A DNA stretch of 64,000 nucleotides from Clostridiaceae bacterium (lineage in GTDB: Bacteria > Bacillota > Clostridia > Peptostreptococcales > Natronincolaceae): contig JAFIFG010000124.1 in assembly GCA_020832135.1 (NCBI GenBank), positions 1-64,000 on the forward strand, in the 5' to 3' direction. Positions 17,275 to 26,303 of this stretch are shown here, piece by piece. The position numbers and the translations under genes are program-made. The notes beneath the pieces are model-generated. The model was not told the origin of the DNA, did not search any database, and saw only the letters and a program-made list of their open reading frames with translations. How positions within the stretch are numbered: position 1 is the stretch's first letter; every line of letters begins with the position of its first letter.

Positions 17275-17481
17275 TTGAATGGTTTTTTAGAGAAATTACA
17301 GGATATTTATGATGGCTATATGTTAGCATTGATGGTATTTATAGGTTTGTTTTTGTTGTTAAGAGATGTACCTCTTTTGAGGAAAAAGAAGCTGAAAAGA
17401 GATATGAAGATAGCTAAGGCACTAGGATACATCTATATTATAGGAGGCATTGCAGTATTTGCTATACTTAGGATTATGTAG
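17275..17481 (+). CDS. Small membrane protein of the CLC_0170 type
   Basis: This 68-aa protein has two predicted transmembrane segments (about residues 15-29 and 48-66) separated by a strongly basic loop (RKKKLKRDMK). I recall small proteins of this kind next to spore germination genes in Clostridia (CLC_0170 family); the function is unknown. The TTG start has AAGGGTGA 6 nt upstream. It overlaps the stop codon of a seven-codon upstream reading frame (17255-17278) that has its own AAGGAG site. It lies 19 bp upstream of gerA and is probably in the same operon. Confidence 0.6.
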   Translation: MNGFLEKLQDIYDGYMLALMVFIGLFLLLRDVPLLRKKKLKRDMKIAKALGYIYIIGGIAVFAILRIM

Positions 17482-17500
17482 AAACTAGGGAGGAAAAGAC

Positions 17501-19090
17501 ATGGGATTTTGGCAAAAGCTGTTTGGTAAAAAGAAAAAAATTACAAAACAAGAGGATATACCACCTACTAAAAGCATAGATAAAAATTTAGAAATTATAA
17601 AAGAGTTTTTTAAAGATTGTGAGGATATCGTCTATAGAGAGTTTACTATAGGAGAAGGTGGGTGCAAAGCTGCAGTCATTTGGACCGACGGTCTAGCCGA
17701 TAGGGATCTTTTAAACGAATTTATTCTAGAACCCCTTATGATGGATGCCAGAAAGGTCCAGCCTGGCTATAAGGAAATAAAAAACAATCTAGTGAAATTT
17801 GTTGAGGAAAAAACCTTAGTTACCGCTGATATTGGTGAGGCGGAGACCATCAATGATGCCATCACCCAGATTTTAAGTGGGGAGTCGGCGTTACTGATAG
17901 ATGGCTCCGACAAAATCATCGTTATAGACTCCCGTGGCTGGCAAAGCAGGGGGATATCTGAGCCGGAGACGGAGGCGGTGGTTCGTGGACCTAGGGATGG
18001 CTTTACAGAGACCATGCGCTTCAATACAGCACAGGTAAGAAGGAGAATAAGAGACCCACGCCTTAAGCTAAAGCACCATCAAGTGGGGGAACGGTCTAAG
18101 ACGGATGTAGCTGTGATGTATGTAGATGATATTGTCAACAAGAATGTTCTGAAGGAAGTAGAGGAAAGACTAAACAAAATAGATATAGACATGATCATAG
18201 ATAGTGGACAGCTGGAGGAGTTGATAGAGGATGAATGGCAATCGCTTTTTCCCCAGGTACAGAATACAGAGCGTCCTGATACGGTGGCTTCCGCCCTCTA
18301 TCATGGGCGGGTAGCTATACTGGTGGACAATACCCCCTTTGTACTGATTGTGCCCACCACATTCAATATGTTGATGCAATCGGCAGAGGATTACTATGAG
18401 AGATGGGATATTGCTACCATCATTAGGATATTGAGGTATTTTTGTATTGTAATAGCTATCACGGCACCTGCTCTGTATGTAGGTATTACCTCCTTTCATC
18501 CACAAATGATTCCGACGGACTTGGCTCTAGCATTAGCAGCAACTAGGAGGGGTGTACCTTTCCCCGCTGTTGTAGAGGCTTTGATTATGGAGGTCACGAT
18601 AGAAATTCTCCGAGAAGCCAGTATTCGTTTACCAGGATCCATCGGTTCCACTATAGGTATTGTCGGTGGTTTGGTTATAGGGCAAGCGGCGGTGGAGGCG
18701 GGCATTGTTGGGCCATTAATGGTCATTGTAGTTGCCATTACAGCTATAGCCTCCTTTGCTATACCTAGCTATAATTTGGCAATAGCCGTTAGATTAATAC
18801 GTTTTGGTTTGCTATTTTCGGCAGCAGCCTTTGGTCTTTATGGTATTATGCTGGCGATTTTAGTGATTCTTATCCACCTTTGTAGTCTTAAGAGCTTCGG
18901 GATGCCTTATCTATCTCCCTTCATTACCTTCGTACAGGACTCTTCAGATTTGAAGGATACGGTGGTAAGGGTGCCCCATCTTGCCATGAATAAGAGAGAT
19001 ATCAATGCTCCTAAGAAAGAAAAGGGACGGCTGGATGATCATCAGGAGGAGGATTTTGATATAGAGGATAATATAGATGAGAAGAAATAA
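17501..19090 (+). CDS. gerAA: Spore germination protein GerA family (receptor A subunit)
   Basis: The A subunit of a nutrient germinant receptor in the spore inner membrane. The large hydrophilic N-terminal half (to about residue 290) contains the typical VRGPRDGFTETMRFNTAQVRRRI motif region and GRVAILVDNTPFVLI. The C-terminal half has about five membrane helices with LREASIRLPGSIGSTIGIVG, then a charged tail rich in Asp and Glu. The length (529 aa) is normal. It is followed by genes for the C subunit and two B subunits, giving an A-C-B-B order. Such operons are normally read in the forespore under SigG. Confidence 0.92.
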   Translation: MGFWQKLFGKKKKITKQEDIPPTKSIDKNLEIIKEFFKDCEDIVYREFTIGEGGCKAAVIWTDGLADRDLLNEFILEPLMMDARKVQPGYKEIKNNLVKFVEEKTLVTADIGEAETINDAITQILSGESALLIDGSDKIIVIDSRGWQSRGISEPETEAVVRGPRDGFTETMRFNTAQVRRRIRDPRLKLKHHQVGERSKTDVAVMYVDDIVNKNVLKEVEERLNKIDIDMIIDSGQLEELIEDEWQSLFPQVQNTERPDTVASALYHGRVAILVDNTPFVLIVPTTFNMLMQSAEDYYERWDIATIIRILRYFCIVIAITAPALYVGITSFHPQMIPTDLALALAATRRGVPFPAVVEALIMEVTIEILREASIRLPGSIGSTIGIVGGLVIGQAAVEAGIVGPLMVIVVAITAIASFAIPSYNLAIAVRLIRFGLLFSAAAFGLYGIMLAILVILIHLCSLKSFGMPYLSPFITFVQDSSDLKDTVVRVPHLAMNKRDINAPKKEKGRLDDHQEEDFDIEDNIDEKK

Positions 19091-19116
19091 ACTCATAGGT
19101 CAGGAGGGGAACGGAA

Positions 19117-20352
19117 GTGATGAGAAAGCAAATCATACTATGGATAATTTTAACCATAACCATAGCCTTAACAGGCTGTTGGGATTCTATTGAAATTGAC
19201 CAAAGGGGCTATGTTATGTCCCTGGGCATAGATAAATATGAGATACCTCCTCCGGGGGAAGTGGTAGAGGAAGAGGATGGGCCTGAGGAAGATGGGGACA
19301 TGGAGGAGGAAGCTGCAGTGCCTACTGCAGCCCGTATACCTGAGGACAGCCCGAGAAACAGATTTTCCTTTACCTATGTTATTCCTAATGTGGAGTTCTT
19401 AGTAGGAGAATCAGAAAATCCTAATATCGTCTATAACACCGTAGGACAAAATCTCTATTCCGCCAGTCGTATATTAACCACTCGTCTTAACAAACAGGTG
19501 TTTTTTGGACATATGAAGGTCTTGGTGATAGGGGAAGATGTAGCTAGGGATGCCCATATGTTTCGAGAGATTTTAGATGCCATTGAAAGAGATGCCTTCA
19601 TCAGTAGAAGGATTAGTGTAGCTATTGCACCTGGTTTGGCTAGAGAGGTACTGGAGGTGGAACCTCTAGTAAATCCCATGACGGGTCAATTTATGGCAGA
19701 TTTGTTTCGAAATAAGGATCGCTCCCCCCGTTCTGGCGGAGGGATCATGGGGGATGTTTTACAGGACCTTCATCGATGGGGAAATGCAGTTATACCTAGA
19801 GCAATAGCAGGGGAAGAGGACATTAAAGTGGCTGGTTCTGCTGTTATTAAGGATTATCGACTGGTGGGTTGGCTAGGAGAAGTAGAGACTAGAGCTCTAG
19901 AGATTATAAGGGGAACGGCACGACCTGGAGGACTAACTGTTATACATGAATCACAGGATGATGAGCACATTGTACCGGTGGATTTAGTTTATTTATCCTC
20001 TAAATTTCATCTAGATGAAGATAGTGATACCATAAGGATTAAAGCAGAGTTTAGCACGGACGGACAAGTTGAACAATTCTTTTTTGATCCTCAACATAAT
20101 CTGCTGGAGCCACAGCTTATTAGAGAATTGGAAGCCTTGGTATGTAAAAAGCTAGAAAAAGAAATGCTTACAACCATCCAAAAACTTCAAAAGGAATTTC
20201 AAGTGGATGTCCTAGGAATAGATCATTATCTTAGTAAATATCATCCAGGGCTTTGGGCTGAGGTGGAGGAGGATTGGCAGGAGATTTTTCCTAATATAGA
20301 AATTGAAGTAGATGTCTCTACAAGAATACGCCGGGTTGGGCTAACAAAGTAA
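19117..20352 (+). CDS. gerAC: Ger(x)C family spore germination lipoprotein (C subunit)
   Basis: The C subunit is a lipoprotein of the germinant receptor. The signal peptide ends with the lipobox LTGCWD (Cys near residue 22). GCWDSIEIDQRGYVMSLGIDK is the standard GerC start, and the C-terminal half has the compact domain ending in VDVSTRIRRVGLTK. A very acidic, Pro-rich insert (EEEDGPEEDGDMEEEAAVP, about residues 48-66) is unusual for the family. Both GTG 19117 and ATG 19120 fit AGGAGGGG upstream. Confidence 0.9.
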   Translation: MMRKQIILWIILTITIALTGCWDSIEIDQRGYVMSLGIDKYEIPPPGEVVEEEDGPEEDGDMEEEAAVPTAARIPEDSPRNRFSFTYVIPNVEFLVGESENPNIVYNTVGQNLYSASRILTTRLNKQVFFGHMKVLVIGEDVARDAHMFREILDAIERDAFISRRISVAIAPGLAREVLEVEPLVNPMTGQFMADLFRNKDRSPRSGGGIMGDVLQDLHRWGNAVIPRAIAGEEDIKVAGSAVIKDYRLVGWLGEVETRALEIIRGTARPGGLTVIHESQDDEHIVPVDLVYLSSKFHLDEDSDTIRIKAEFSTDGQVEQFFFDPQHNLLEPQLIRELEALVCKKLEKEMLTTIQKLQKEFQVDVLGIDHYLSKYHPGLWAEVEEDWQEIFPNIEIEVDVSTRIRRVGLTK

Positions 20353-20386
20353 TGAAGAATGAGGAATAAGGAATGAGGAGGTAAGA

Positions 20387-21493
20387 ATGATGTATTCCAA
20401 TAATGATAAAATATCCATCCCTCAAATGGTTAACATAAGTATATTAACCATGATAGGAATTGGGGTTCTGACCTTGCCTCGACGATTACTAGAGGAGGCT
20501 GGTACAGATGGCTGGCTGGTATTGATCTTAGGGGGTCTGGTGGGGATAGTCGTGTCCCTTACACATGGTTATATTGTTAAGTCTTTTCCAGGAAAGAGCT
20601 TCTTTCAAATTCTTTCCCTAACCCTGACAAGGCCTATAGCCTATATTGTAGCCATTTACACCATTGTTTATTTTATAGGGATGACGGGATATGTAGTCCG
20701 ATTATTTGCAATGATCATAAGGGAGTTTCTACTGCCACGGACCCCTCCTCAGCTGGTGATATTTTCTGTGCTATTTGTATCCCTTTATTTAGTAAGGGAG
20801 GGAATTGAGGTTTTAGGAAGAATGGCAGAAGTGATTATTGTACCACTAACTGTTGTGATATTAGCTTTGTTTATCATATCTTGGGGAAACGCAGAAGTCT
20901 CTAATCTTTTGCCTGTTTTTCAAACCCCCTTTGTTGAAATTATCAAGGCGGTGCCCTTTGCCCTATTCAGCTTTTTGGGTTTTGAGGTTTTATTGATTTT
21001 TGGTGGATTTGTAGATGAACCCGTCAAATCTATGAAGGTGGGGCCTATAGCTATTTTTATTGTATTATTAGCCTATCTCATCCTTAATGCTTCTACTTTG
21101 GCAACTTTAGGTGCACAACAAACAGAAAATCTTATATGGCCCCTAGTGGGTACCTTTGATACCATCGATTTCCCAGGTGCTTTTATAGAAAATGTAGAGG
21201 TTTTTATCATGGGGGTATGGATAATCACTGTATTTATGACGATGGTACCCCTCCATCTAGCGGGCACTATGTTAATTATGGAATTGGCGGGGGGGAAGGA
21301 ATATAACTACTATGCCCTACTTCCACTACCCTTCATTACTCTTCTTTCTATATGGGATGATAGTATAGCAGATGTCTACGAAAACTTAGGAAGTTTTTCT
21401 GATTATACAGCCTATGGTGTAGTGATTTTAATACCTTTAGGGATTTTTATATCTACCGTGATGAAAAGACGAAAAAAAGATAAGGCAGCGTAG
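20387..21493 (+). CDS. gerAB: GerAB/ArcD/ProY family germination permease, first copy
   Basis: The B subunit of the germinant receptor, an amino-acid-permease-like protein (368 aa) with about ten membrane helices. The family signature is at the start: KISIPQMVNISILTMIGIGVLTLPR. Further helices include LPVFQTPFVEIIKAVPFALFSFLGFEVLL. B subunits are thought to bind the germinant. The start is ATG 20387 (an ATG ATG pair is not in conflict) with GAGGAGG upstream. A paralogue follows after 34 bp. Confidence 0.9.
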   Translation: MMYSNNDKISIPQMVNISILTMIGIGVLTLPRRLLEEAGTDGWLVLILGGLVGIVVSLTHGYIVKSFPGKSFFQILSLTLTRPIAYIVAIYTIVYFIGMTGYVVRLFAMIIREFLLPRTPPQLVIFSVLFVSLYLVREGIEVLGRMAEVIIVPLTVVILALFIISWGNAEVSNLLPVFQTPFVEIIKAVPFALFSFLGFEVLLIFGGFVDEPVKSMKVGPIAIFIVLLAYLILNASTLATLGAQQTENLIWPLVGTFDTIDFPGAFIENVEVFIMGVWIITVFMTMVPLHLAGTMLIMELAGGKEYNYYALLPLPFITLLSIWDDSIADVYENLGSFSDYTAYGVVILIPLGIFISTVMKRRKKDKAA

Positions 21494-21527
21494 AAAATGA
21501 AACTATAGGCTTTAAGGAGGAAAAAGG

Positions 21528-22637
21528 ATGTATTCTAATAACGATCGTGTATCCTATTATCAAATCATTAATATACTGGTGTTGACCTTAATAGGTGTAG
21601 GGATTTTGACACTACCCCGTGATTTAGTGGAGATAGCCAGCACTGATGGGTGGGTGATATTACTGGGGGGAGGCATTCTTGCCATGGGGATCGCAGCCCT
21701 TCATGGTTATATCGTTAAATCCTTTCCAGGAAAAGGCTACTTCGAAATCCTCTGTCTTACCCTTACAAAGCCTATAGCCTATTTGTTAACAGTATTTTTT
21801 ATTATTTATTTAATAGGAACTAATGGTTTTTTAGTAAGAATTTTTGCTGAGGTTGTTAAAGTGATGCTTCTTCCCCACACCCCCATTGAAATGATTATTT
21901 TTGCTATGTTATTAACTGTTATATACTTAGTAAGGGAAGGTCTTGAACCCTTAGGTAGACTTACAAATATCATCTTTCCCACCAGTGTTATCATTGTCTT
22001 AATATTATTCGGATTGACTTTGGGTGAGGTGGATACCTCCAACATACGGCCGATTCTACAAACACCTCCTTTACAGATGCTGAAGGCTTTGGATATTGTC
22101 ATATTTAGTTTCTTAGGTTTTGAGATGCTATTAGTTTTTGGTGCCTACATAGATAAGCCCCAAAAAGCAACCAGGATAGGACCTTTAGCGGTAGGTGCTG
22201 TTCTAATATTTTATTTATTATTAAATTTCTCGGTTTTATTAAACTTTGGACCTGCGCAGACAGAAAATTTAATATGGCCCACCATCAGTGTATTTAAAAC
22301 CATTGATCTTCCAGGAGCCTTTATAGAAAATGTCGAAGTGGCGGTGATGGCAATATGGGTATTTACCGTCTTTACTACATTGGATTCCTTTTTCTTAGGG
22401 ATTACCATACTATTAAAGGATGTGTGTTCCACAAAGGAGCATAACTATTTTGTGTTGCCGGTATTACCATTTATCTACTTTATTAGTATGTACAGCATTA
22501 GTATCGGTGATGTGTATCAGGACTTCGGCATATTTAGCGATTATACAGCCTATATTATTCTAAGCATTCCCCTACTTATTCTACTGGTGATGGCAATAAA
22601 AAAGGTTTTTAAAAAGGATGGCAAAGAAAGCATATAG
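21528..22637 (+). CDS. gerAB: GerAB/ArcD/ProY family germination permease, second copy
   Basis: This 369-aa membrane protein is a tandem paralogue of the preceding gene, collinear throughout (MYSNNDRVSYYQIINILVLTL; IRPILQTPPLQMLKALDIVIFSFLGFEMLL). Two B subunits next to one A and one C suggest that the receptor can be assembled with alternative B subunits, broadening germinant specificity; this is inference. AAGGAGG lies 6 nt upstream of the ATG. Confidence 0.9.
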   Translation: MYSNNDRVSYYQIINILVLTLIGVGILTLPRDLVEIASTDGWVILLGGGILAMGIAALHGYIVKSFPGKGYFEILCLTLTKPIAYLLTVFFIIYLIGTNGFLVRIFAEVVKVMLLPHTPIEMIIFAMLLTVIYLVREGLEPLGRLTNIIFPTSVIIVLILFGLTLGEVDTSNIRPILQTPPLQMLKALDIVIFSFLGFEMLLVFGAYIDKPQKATRIGPLAVGAVLIFYLLLNFSVLLNFGPAQTENLIWPTISVFKTIDLPGAFIENVEVAVMAIWVFTVFTTLDSFFLGITILLKDVCSTKEHNYFVLPVLPFIYFISMYSISIGDVYQDFGIFSDYTAYIILSIPLLILLVMAIKKVFKKDGKESI

Positions 22638-22727
22638 GAAAAGATAAAGGAAGTGCTGTATATTTTTTCCCCTATTTGTACATACTGATAATAGAACAAT
22701 CAAATGGAGAATCAGGGGGAATTTAAT

Positions 22728-23390
22728 ATGTATAAAAAACTTGTAATGGGTATGTTGGTTGTAGTATTACTAGGAAGTTTCATAGTTAATAATAGAGGAT
22801 TTGAAGAGGTATTTGAAGTTGAAAGAAGAGGCGAAAGCTTGATTCGGTTCCATGTCTTAGCCAATAGCGATGATCCAGAGGATCAATTATTGAAGCTAAA
22901 GGTTAGGGATGAGGTAATAGCCGCCATGGCGGATGATTTGGAGCAATCCAATAGTATCGAAGAAACACGAGAAATTTTAAAGGCGAATTTACCAAAGATT
23001 CAAGAGGTGGCTGCGGAGGAAATCTTTAAAAATGGTAAGGATTTTGAAGTGGCGGTAAAATTAGAGGAGGAAGTATTTCCCACAAGACGCTATGGAGACA
23101 TGGTATTTCCAGCAGGGAGATATGAAGCTCTAAAAGTAGAAATAGGTAGAGGGACAGGAGAAAACTGGTGGTGTGTCATGTTTCCACCCCTATGCTTTGT
23201 AGATGTGAAGAGTGGTCTTACGGATGAAAAGACAAATCAAGCTATGAAGGATAATCTAACTGCAGAAGAGTATCAACTATTTTATGCCGCCAGCAAAGAT
23301 GAAGAACTTCCTCTACAGCTAAAATCTAAAATCGCAGAAGTATTTAGAGCATCAAAACATCAAATAAGTCGATTAGCATCGGCATTTTAA
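22728..23390 (+). CDS. spoIIR: Stage II sporulation protein R
   Basis: SpoIIR is the forespore-made, secreted signal that triggers SpoIIGA to process pro-SigE in the mother cell. The protein (about 220 aa) starts with a membrane or signal segment (LVMGMLVVVLLGSFIV), followed by the family block LIRFHVLANSDDPEDQLLKLKVRDEV and later NWWCVMFPPLCFVDV. The ATG at 22728 has AGGGGGA about 7 nt upstream, whereas the in-frame ATG at 22704 has none. It lies directly downstream of the ger operon and is followed by a terminator. Confidence 0.92.
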   Translation: MYKKLVMGMLVVVLLGSFIVNNRGFEEVFEVERRGESLIRFHVLANSDDPEDQLLKLKVRDEVIAAMADDLEQSNSIEETREILKANLPKIQEVAAEEIFKNGKDFEVAVKLEEEVFPTRRYGDMVFPAGRYEALKVEIGRGTGENWWCVMFPPLCFVDVKSGLTDEKTNQAMKDNLTAEEYQLFYAASKDEELPLQLKSKIAEVFRASKHQISRLASAF

Positions 23391-23418
23391 GCGGAGAAGT
23401 AAATTCTCTGCTTTTTTT
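23389..23418 (+). terminator. Terminator after spoIIR
   Basis: Arms AAGCGGAGAA and TTCTCTGCTT (one G-T pair) are followed by a T run. Confidence 0.75.
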
Positions 23419-23493
23419 ATTAAAAATTTTTATAGTTGAATAATACACTTCACAAGGATAGAATAATAATAAGGTATGAAGGAAGGTGTTATA

Positions 23494-24543
23494 ATGAAAA
23501 AAATAAATGTTATGGTGATCTTTGGAGGTAAATCAGGGGAGCATGAAGTTTCCTTGATGTCGGCAACCTCTATTCTAAAAGTGATGAAGAAAGAAAAATA
23601 CAATATTATACCTGTAGGCATTACGAAAGAAGGCATTTGGAAAAAATACGATGGACCCATAGAAAAAATAGCTACTGGAGAGTGGGAAGCTTTAGCTTTA
23701 GAGGAGGCGGTTATTTCTCTTGCTAAGGATAATTCCCATAAAATAGATGTGGTTTTTCCAGTTTTACATGGACCCTATGGGGAAGATGGTACTATACAGG
23801 GACTATTGGAAATGATGAATATACCCTATGTAGGAGCAGGTGTATTGGCATCGGCAGCTGCGATGGATAAGGTTATTACGAAGAAAATAGTTGCATCAGA
23901 GGCTATGCCGCAAGCTAATTATGTATTTATAGTGAAGGAAGACTATAGAAAAGAAGCTTCAGCATATATCCAAGAAATTGAGAAGAAATTAGGATATCCT
24001 GTATTTGTAAAACCAGCTAATTTAGGCTCCAGTGTGGGGATTTCAAAGGCTAAAGACAGACGACAGCTTTTGGATGCTATAGAAGAGGCATTAAAGCATG
24101 ACCGAAGAATCTTGGTAGAGGAATTTATAAATGGTAGAGAAATAGAATGCTCTGTTCTAGGTAACCATGAGGCAATAGCCTCTATACCAGGAGAAATTCT
24201 ACCTGCTGATGAATTTTATAGCTATAAGGATAAATATTTTGATGGTAAAAGTAGGTTTGAAATACCTGCAAATCTACCTCAACAAGTAATAGATGAAGTT
24301 AGAAATTTAGCCTTGAAGGTATATAGGCTTTTGGATTGTAGCGGACTATCTAGAGTCGATTTTTTTGTGGATAAAGAAACTAATGCCATCTATTTCAACG
24401 AAATTAATACCATGCCAGGGTTTACAAAAATCAGTATGTACCCTAAAATGTGGGAAATAACAGGGATAAAATATGAAGATTTGGTGGATCGACTCATTCA
24501 ATTGGCTATAGAGAAATTTAACGAAAGAGAAAAGGATGGATAA
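23494..24543 (+). CDS. ddl: D-alanine--D-alanine ligase
   Basis: An ATP-grasp ligase that makes the D-Ala-D-Ala dipeptide for peptidoglycan. Family motifs are clear: FGGKSGEHEVSLMSA near the start, HGPYGEDGTIQGLLE near residue 85, KPANLGSSVGISK near residue 170, and the C-terminal FNEINTMPGFTKISMYPKMW. The length (349 aa) is normal. The ATG at 23494 follows GAAGGTG by 6 nt; an upstream in-frame ATG at 23476 has no ribosome binding site. The 3' end runs up to or overlaps the following DUF1934 gene, indicating coupling. Confidence 0.95.
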   Translation: MKKINVMVIFGGKSGEHEVSLMSATSILKVMKKEKYNIIPVGITKEGIWKKYDGPIEKIATGEWEALALEEAVISLAKDNSHKIDVVFPVLHGPYGEDGTIQGLLEMMNIPYVGAGVLASAAAMDKVITKKIVASEAMPQANYVFIVKEDYRKEASAYIQEIEKKLGYPVFVKPANLGSSVGISKAKDRRQLLDAIEEALKHDRRILVEEFINGREIECSVLGNHEAIASIPGEILPADEFYSYKDKYFDGKSRFEIPANLPQQVIDEVRNLALKVYRLLDCSGLSRVDFFVDKETNAIYFNEINTMPGFTKISMYPKMWEITGIKYEDLVDRLIQLAIEKFNEREKDG

Positions 24544-24544
24544 G

Positions 24545-24970
24545 ATGAAGGAAACTAGAATGATAAAGGTAATTGGAGTACAGAAGGATGTTAAGGGAGA
24601 AGAAAATAAAATCGAACTAGTGACAGAGGGAAGCTTTTATGAGAAAAATGGAAGCCTTTATATTGTCTATAAGGAATCAGAGATTTCCGGTATGGAGGGT
24701 AGCACCACAACTTTGAAGATTGAAGGAGAAAACAAAGTATCCATGAAACGTTTTGGTAATAGTGACCTTCAATTGGTTTTTCAAGAGGGTAAAGGGTTTG
24801 ATACTAAATATAACACCCAATACGGAGACCTAGATATGGAGATATTTACCAATAAACTACAGGTGGCTATAGCAGGAGATGGGAAGAAGGGAAGTATAGA
24901 AATTCAATACGATTTATGGATTGCTGGATTAGCGGACACCAGCAATGATTTAAAAATACAGCTGATGTAA
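24545..24970 (+). CDS. DUF1934 family beta-barrel protein (YwiB-like)
   Basis: A cytoplasmic protein of about 141 aa with the alternating pattern of a small lipocalin-like beta barrel: VTEGSFYEKNGSLYIVYKESE, GMEGSTTTLKIEG and IQYDLWIAG are typical of DUF1934. The function is unknown. The ATG at 24545 sits 8 nt after AAAAGGA; the ATG at 24536 overlaps that site. It is the last gene of the ddl unit. Confidence 0.8.
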   Translation: MKETRMIKVIGVQKDVKGEENKIELVTEGSFYEKNGSLYIVYKESEISGMEGSTTTLKIEGENKVSMKRFGNSDLQLVFQEGKGFDTKYNTQYGDLDMEIFTNKLQVAIAGDGKKGSIEIQYDLWIAGLADTSNDLKIQLM

Positions 24971-24986
24971 TAAAATAGATATTTTT

Positions 24987-25018
24987 TTAATAGCGGAGAA
25001 TAATTTCTCCGCTATTAA
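24987..25018 (+). terminator. Terminator after the DUF1934 gene
   Basis: A perfect hairpin AATAGCGGAGAA / TTCTCCGCTATT with a 4-nt loop. The T tract after it is weak. Confidence 0.65.
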
Positions 25019-25125
25019 ACTATAGCAGGAGTTTTTATGGTCTTTGTAGAATGTATATAAAATAATTGGACGGGACTCTAGTACTATGGACTTAATGGTT
25101 TATTAGGGAAAGGGGTAATGACAGC

Positions 25126-26229
25126 ATGCGGTATGTACCGATTGAATATGCCAGGGAAGGTGATTTTTTGGCACAGCCTATTTTAAGTGATACAGGGTTG
25201 ATACTTTTATCTAAGGGAGCTAGGCTAACAGAAGGATTAATTAAAAAGATAAAAAAACAAGGTTTTTATTCTATTTACATATTAGATAAGGTAAGTGATG
25301 AAGAAATAGAAGATATTATTAAGCCTCAAGTTCGGCAACAAGCTGCCAGTGTTATAAAAAAAATTGTAGGCAATGTACCACTAGTGGAAGAAAGTTTATC
25401 TATTAATAAAAAAAAAGAAACGCAACAAAGCTTGGGGGAACTGGGGGAACTAATGAAGTTGATTGTGGATGATGTCTTCAATCAAAAGGATCTAGTTTTA
25501 AATCTTGTGGATATAAAAAGTGTTGATGACTATACCTACCAACACTCTGTTAATGTGATGTTAAATGCTATAGTGTTGGGTATGGGGATAGGTTTAAATC
25601 GTAACGAGTTGTATGATTTAGCTACAGGGGCGGCAGTTCATGATGTGGGTAAGGTTTTTGTACCAGTGGATATATTGAAAAAACCCAAATTATTAACTCC
25701 TGAAGAGTTTGAAGTGATTCAACAACATACAAGTAGGGGTTATAATTTTTTAAAGGATTATAGTGATTTCCCTGCTCCTGTTCGAATTGTAAGTTTACAG
25801 CATCAGGAAAAGGTGGATGGGACGGGATACCCTATGCAATTAAAGGGTAAGGATATTCATATCTATGCAAGAATTACTGCTATATCTGACGTTTACGATG
25901 CATTAACCTCTGATAGACACTATAGAAGGGCATTGCCAGGGAGTGAAGCACTGGAGTATATCATGGGCTCTAGCGGCAGACACTTTGATGCGGAACTGGT
26001 AAAAACATTTGTTGCCAAAGTAAATCCTTATCCTGTTGGAACTTTAGTTAGATTAAATAATGGAATGGAGGGAGTAGTGGAAAAGGTCAACGGTGAAATG
26101 CACTTAAGACCTATAGTAAAGATATTAAATATACAAGGAAAAGAAGCAGCCCCCTTCTTATGTGATTTATTAAAGGAGTATACTTTGGTGATAGAGGATA
26201 TTATATATAGGCTGAGTGAGGGAAGGTAA
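25126..26229 (+). CDS. HD-GYP domain protein, likely cyclic-di-GMP phosphodiesterase
   Basis: A 367-aa protein with an N-terminal regulatory segment (about residues 1-110: QPILSDTGLILLSKGARL) and an HD-GYP domain. Catalytic features are HSVNVMLNA, HDVGKVFVP (HD) and HQEKVDGTGYP (GYP). The C-terminal ~60 residues form a small beta domain (GTLVRLNNGMEGVVEKV) seen in related proteins. HD-GYP enzymes hydrolyse c-di-GMP to GMP, though some lineages act on other cyclic dinucleotides. A paralogue of the same architecture is at 52713-53792. It is monocistronic or read into the PucR-type gene 74 bp downstream. Confidence 0.88.
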   Translation: MRYVPIEYAREGDFLAQPILSDTGLILLSKGARLTEGLIKKIKKQGFYSIYILDKVSDEEIEDIIKPQVRQQAASVIKKIVGNVPLVEESLSINKKKETQQSLGELGELMKLIVDDVFNQKDLVLNLVDIKSVDDYTYQHSVNVMLNAIVLGMGIGLNRNELYDLATGAAVHDVGKVFVPVDILKKPKLLTPEEFEVIQQHTSRGYNFLKDYSDFPAPVRIVSLQHQEKVDGTGYPMQLKGKDIHIYARITAISDVYDALTSDRHYRRALPGSEALEYIMGSSGRHFDAELVKTFVAKVNPYPVGTLVRLNNGMEGVVEKVNGEMHLRPIVKILNIQGKEAAPFLCDLLKEYTLVIEDIIYRLSEGR

Positions 26230-26303
26230 GTCTTAACTCAATAGAATAACACTTAGTTTTTCTACTAGAAACAGTAGAGCTAGTAACAAAAGGGGGATAA
26301 GCT

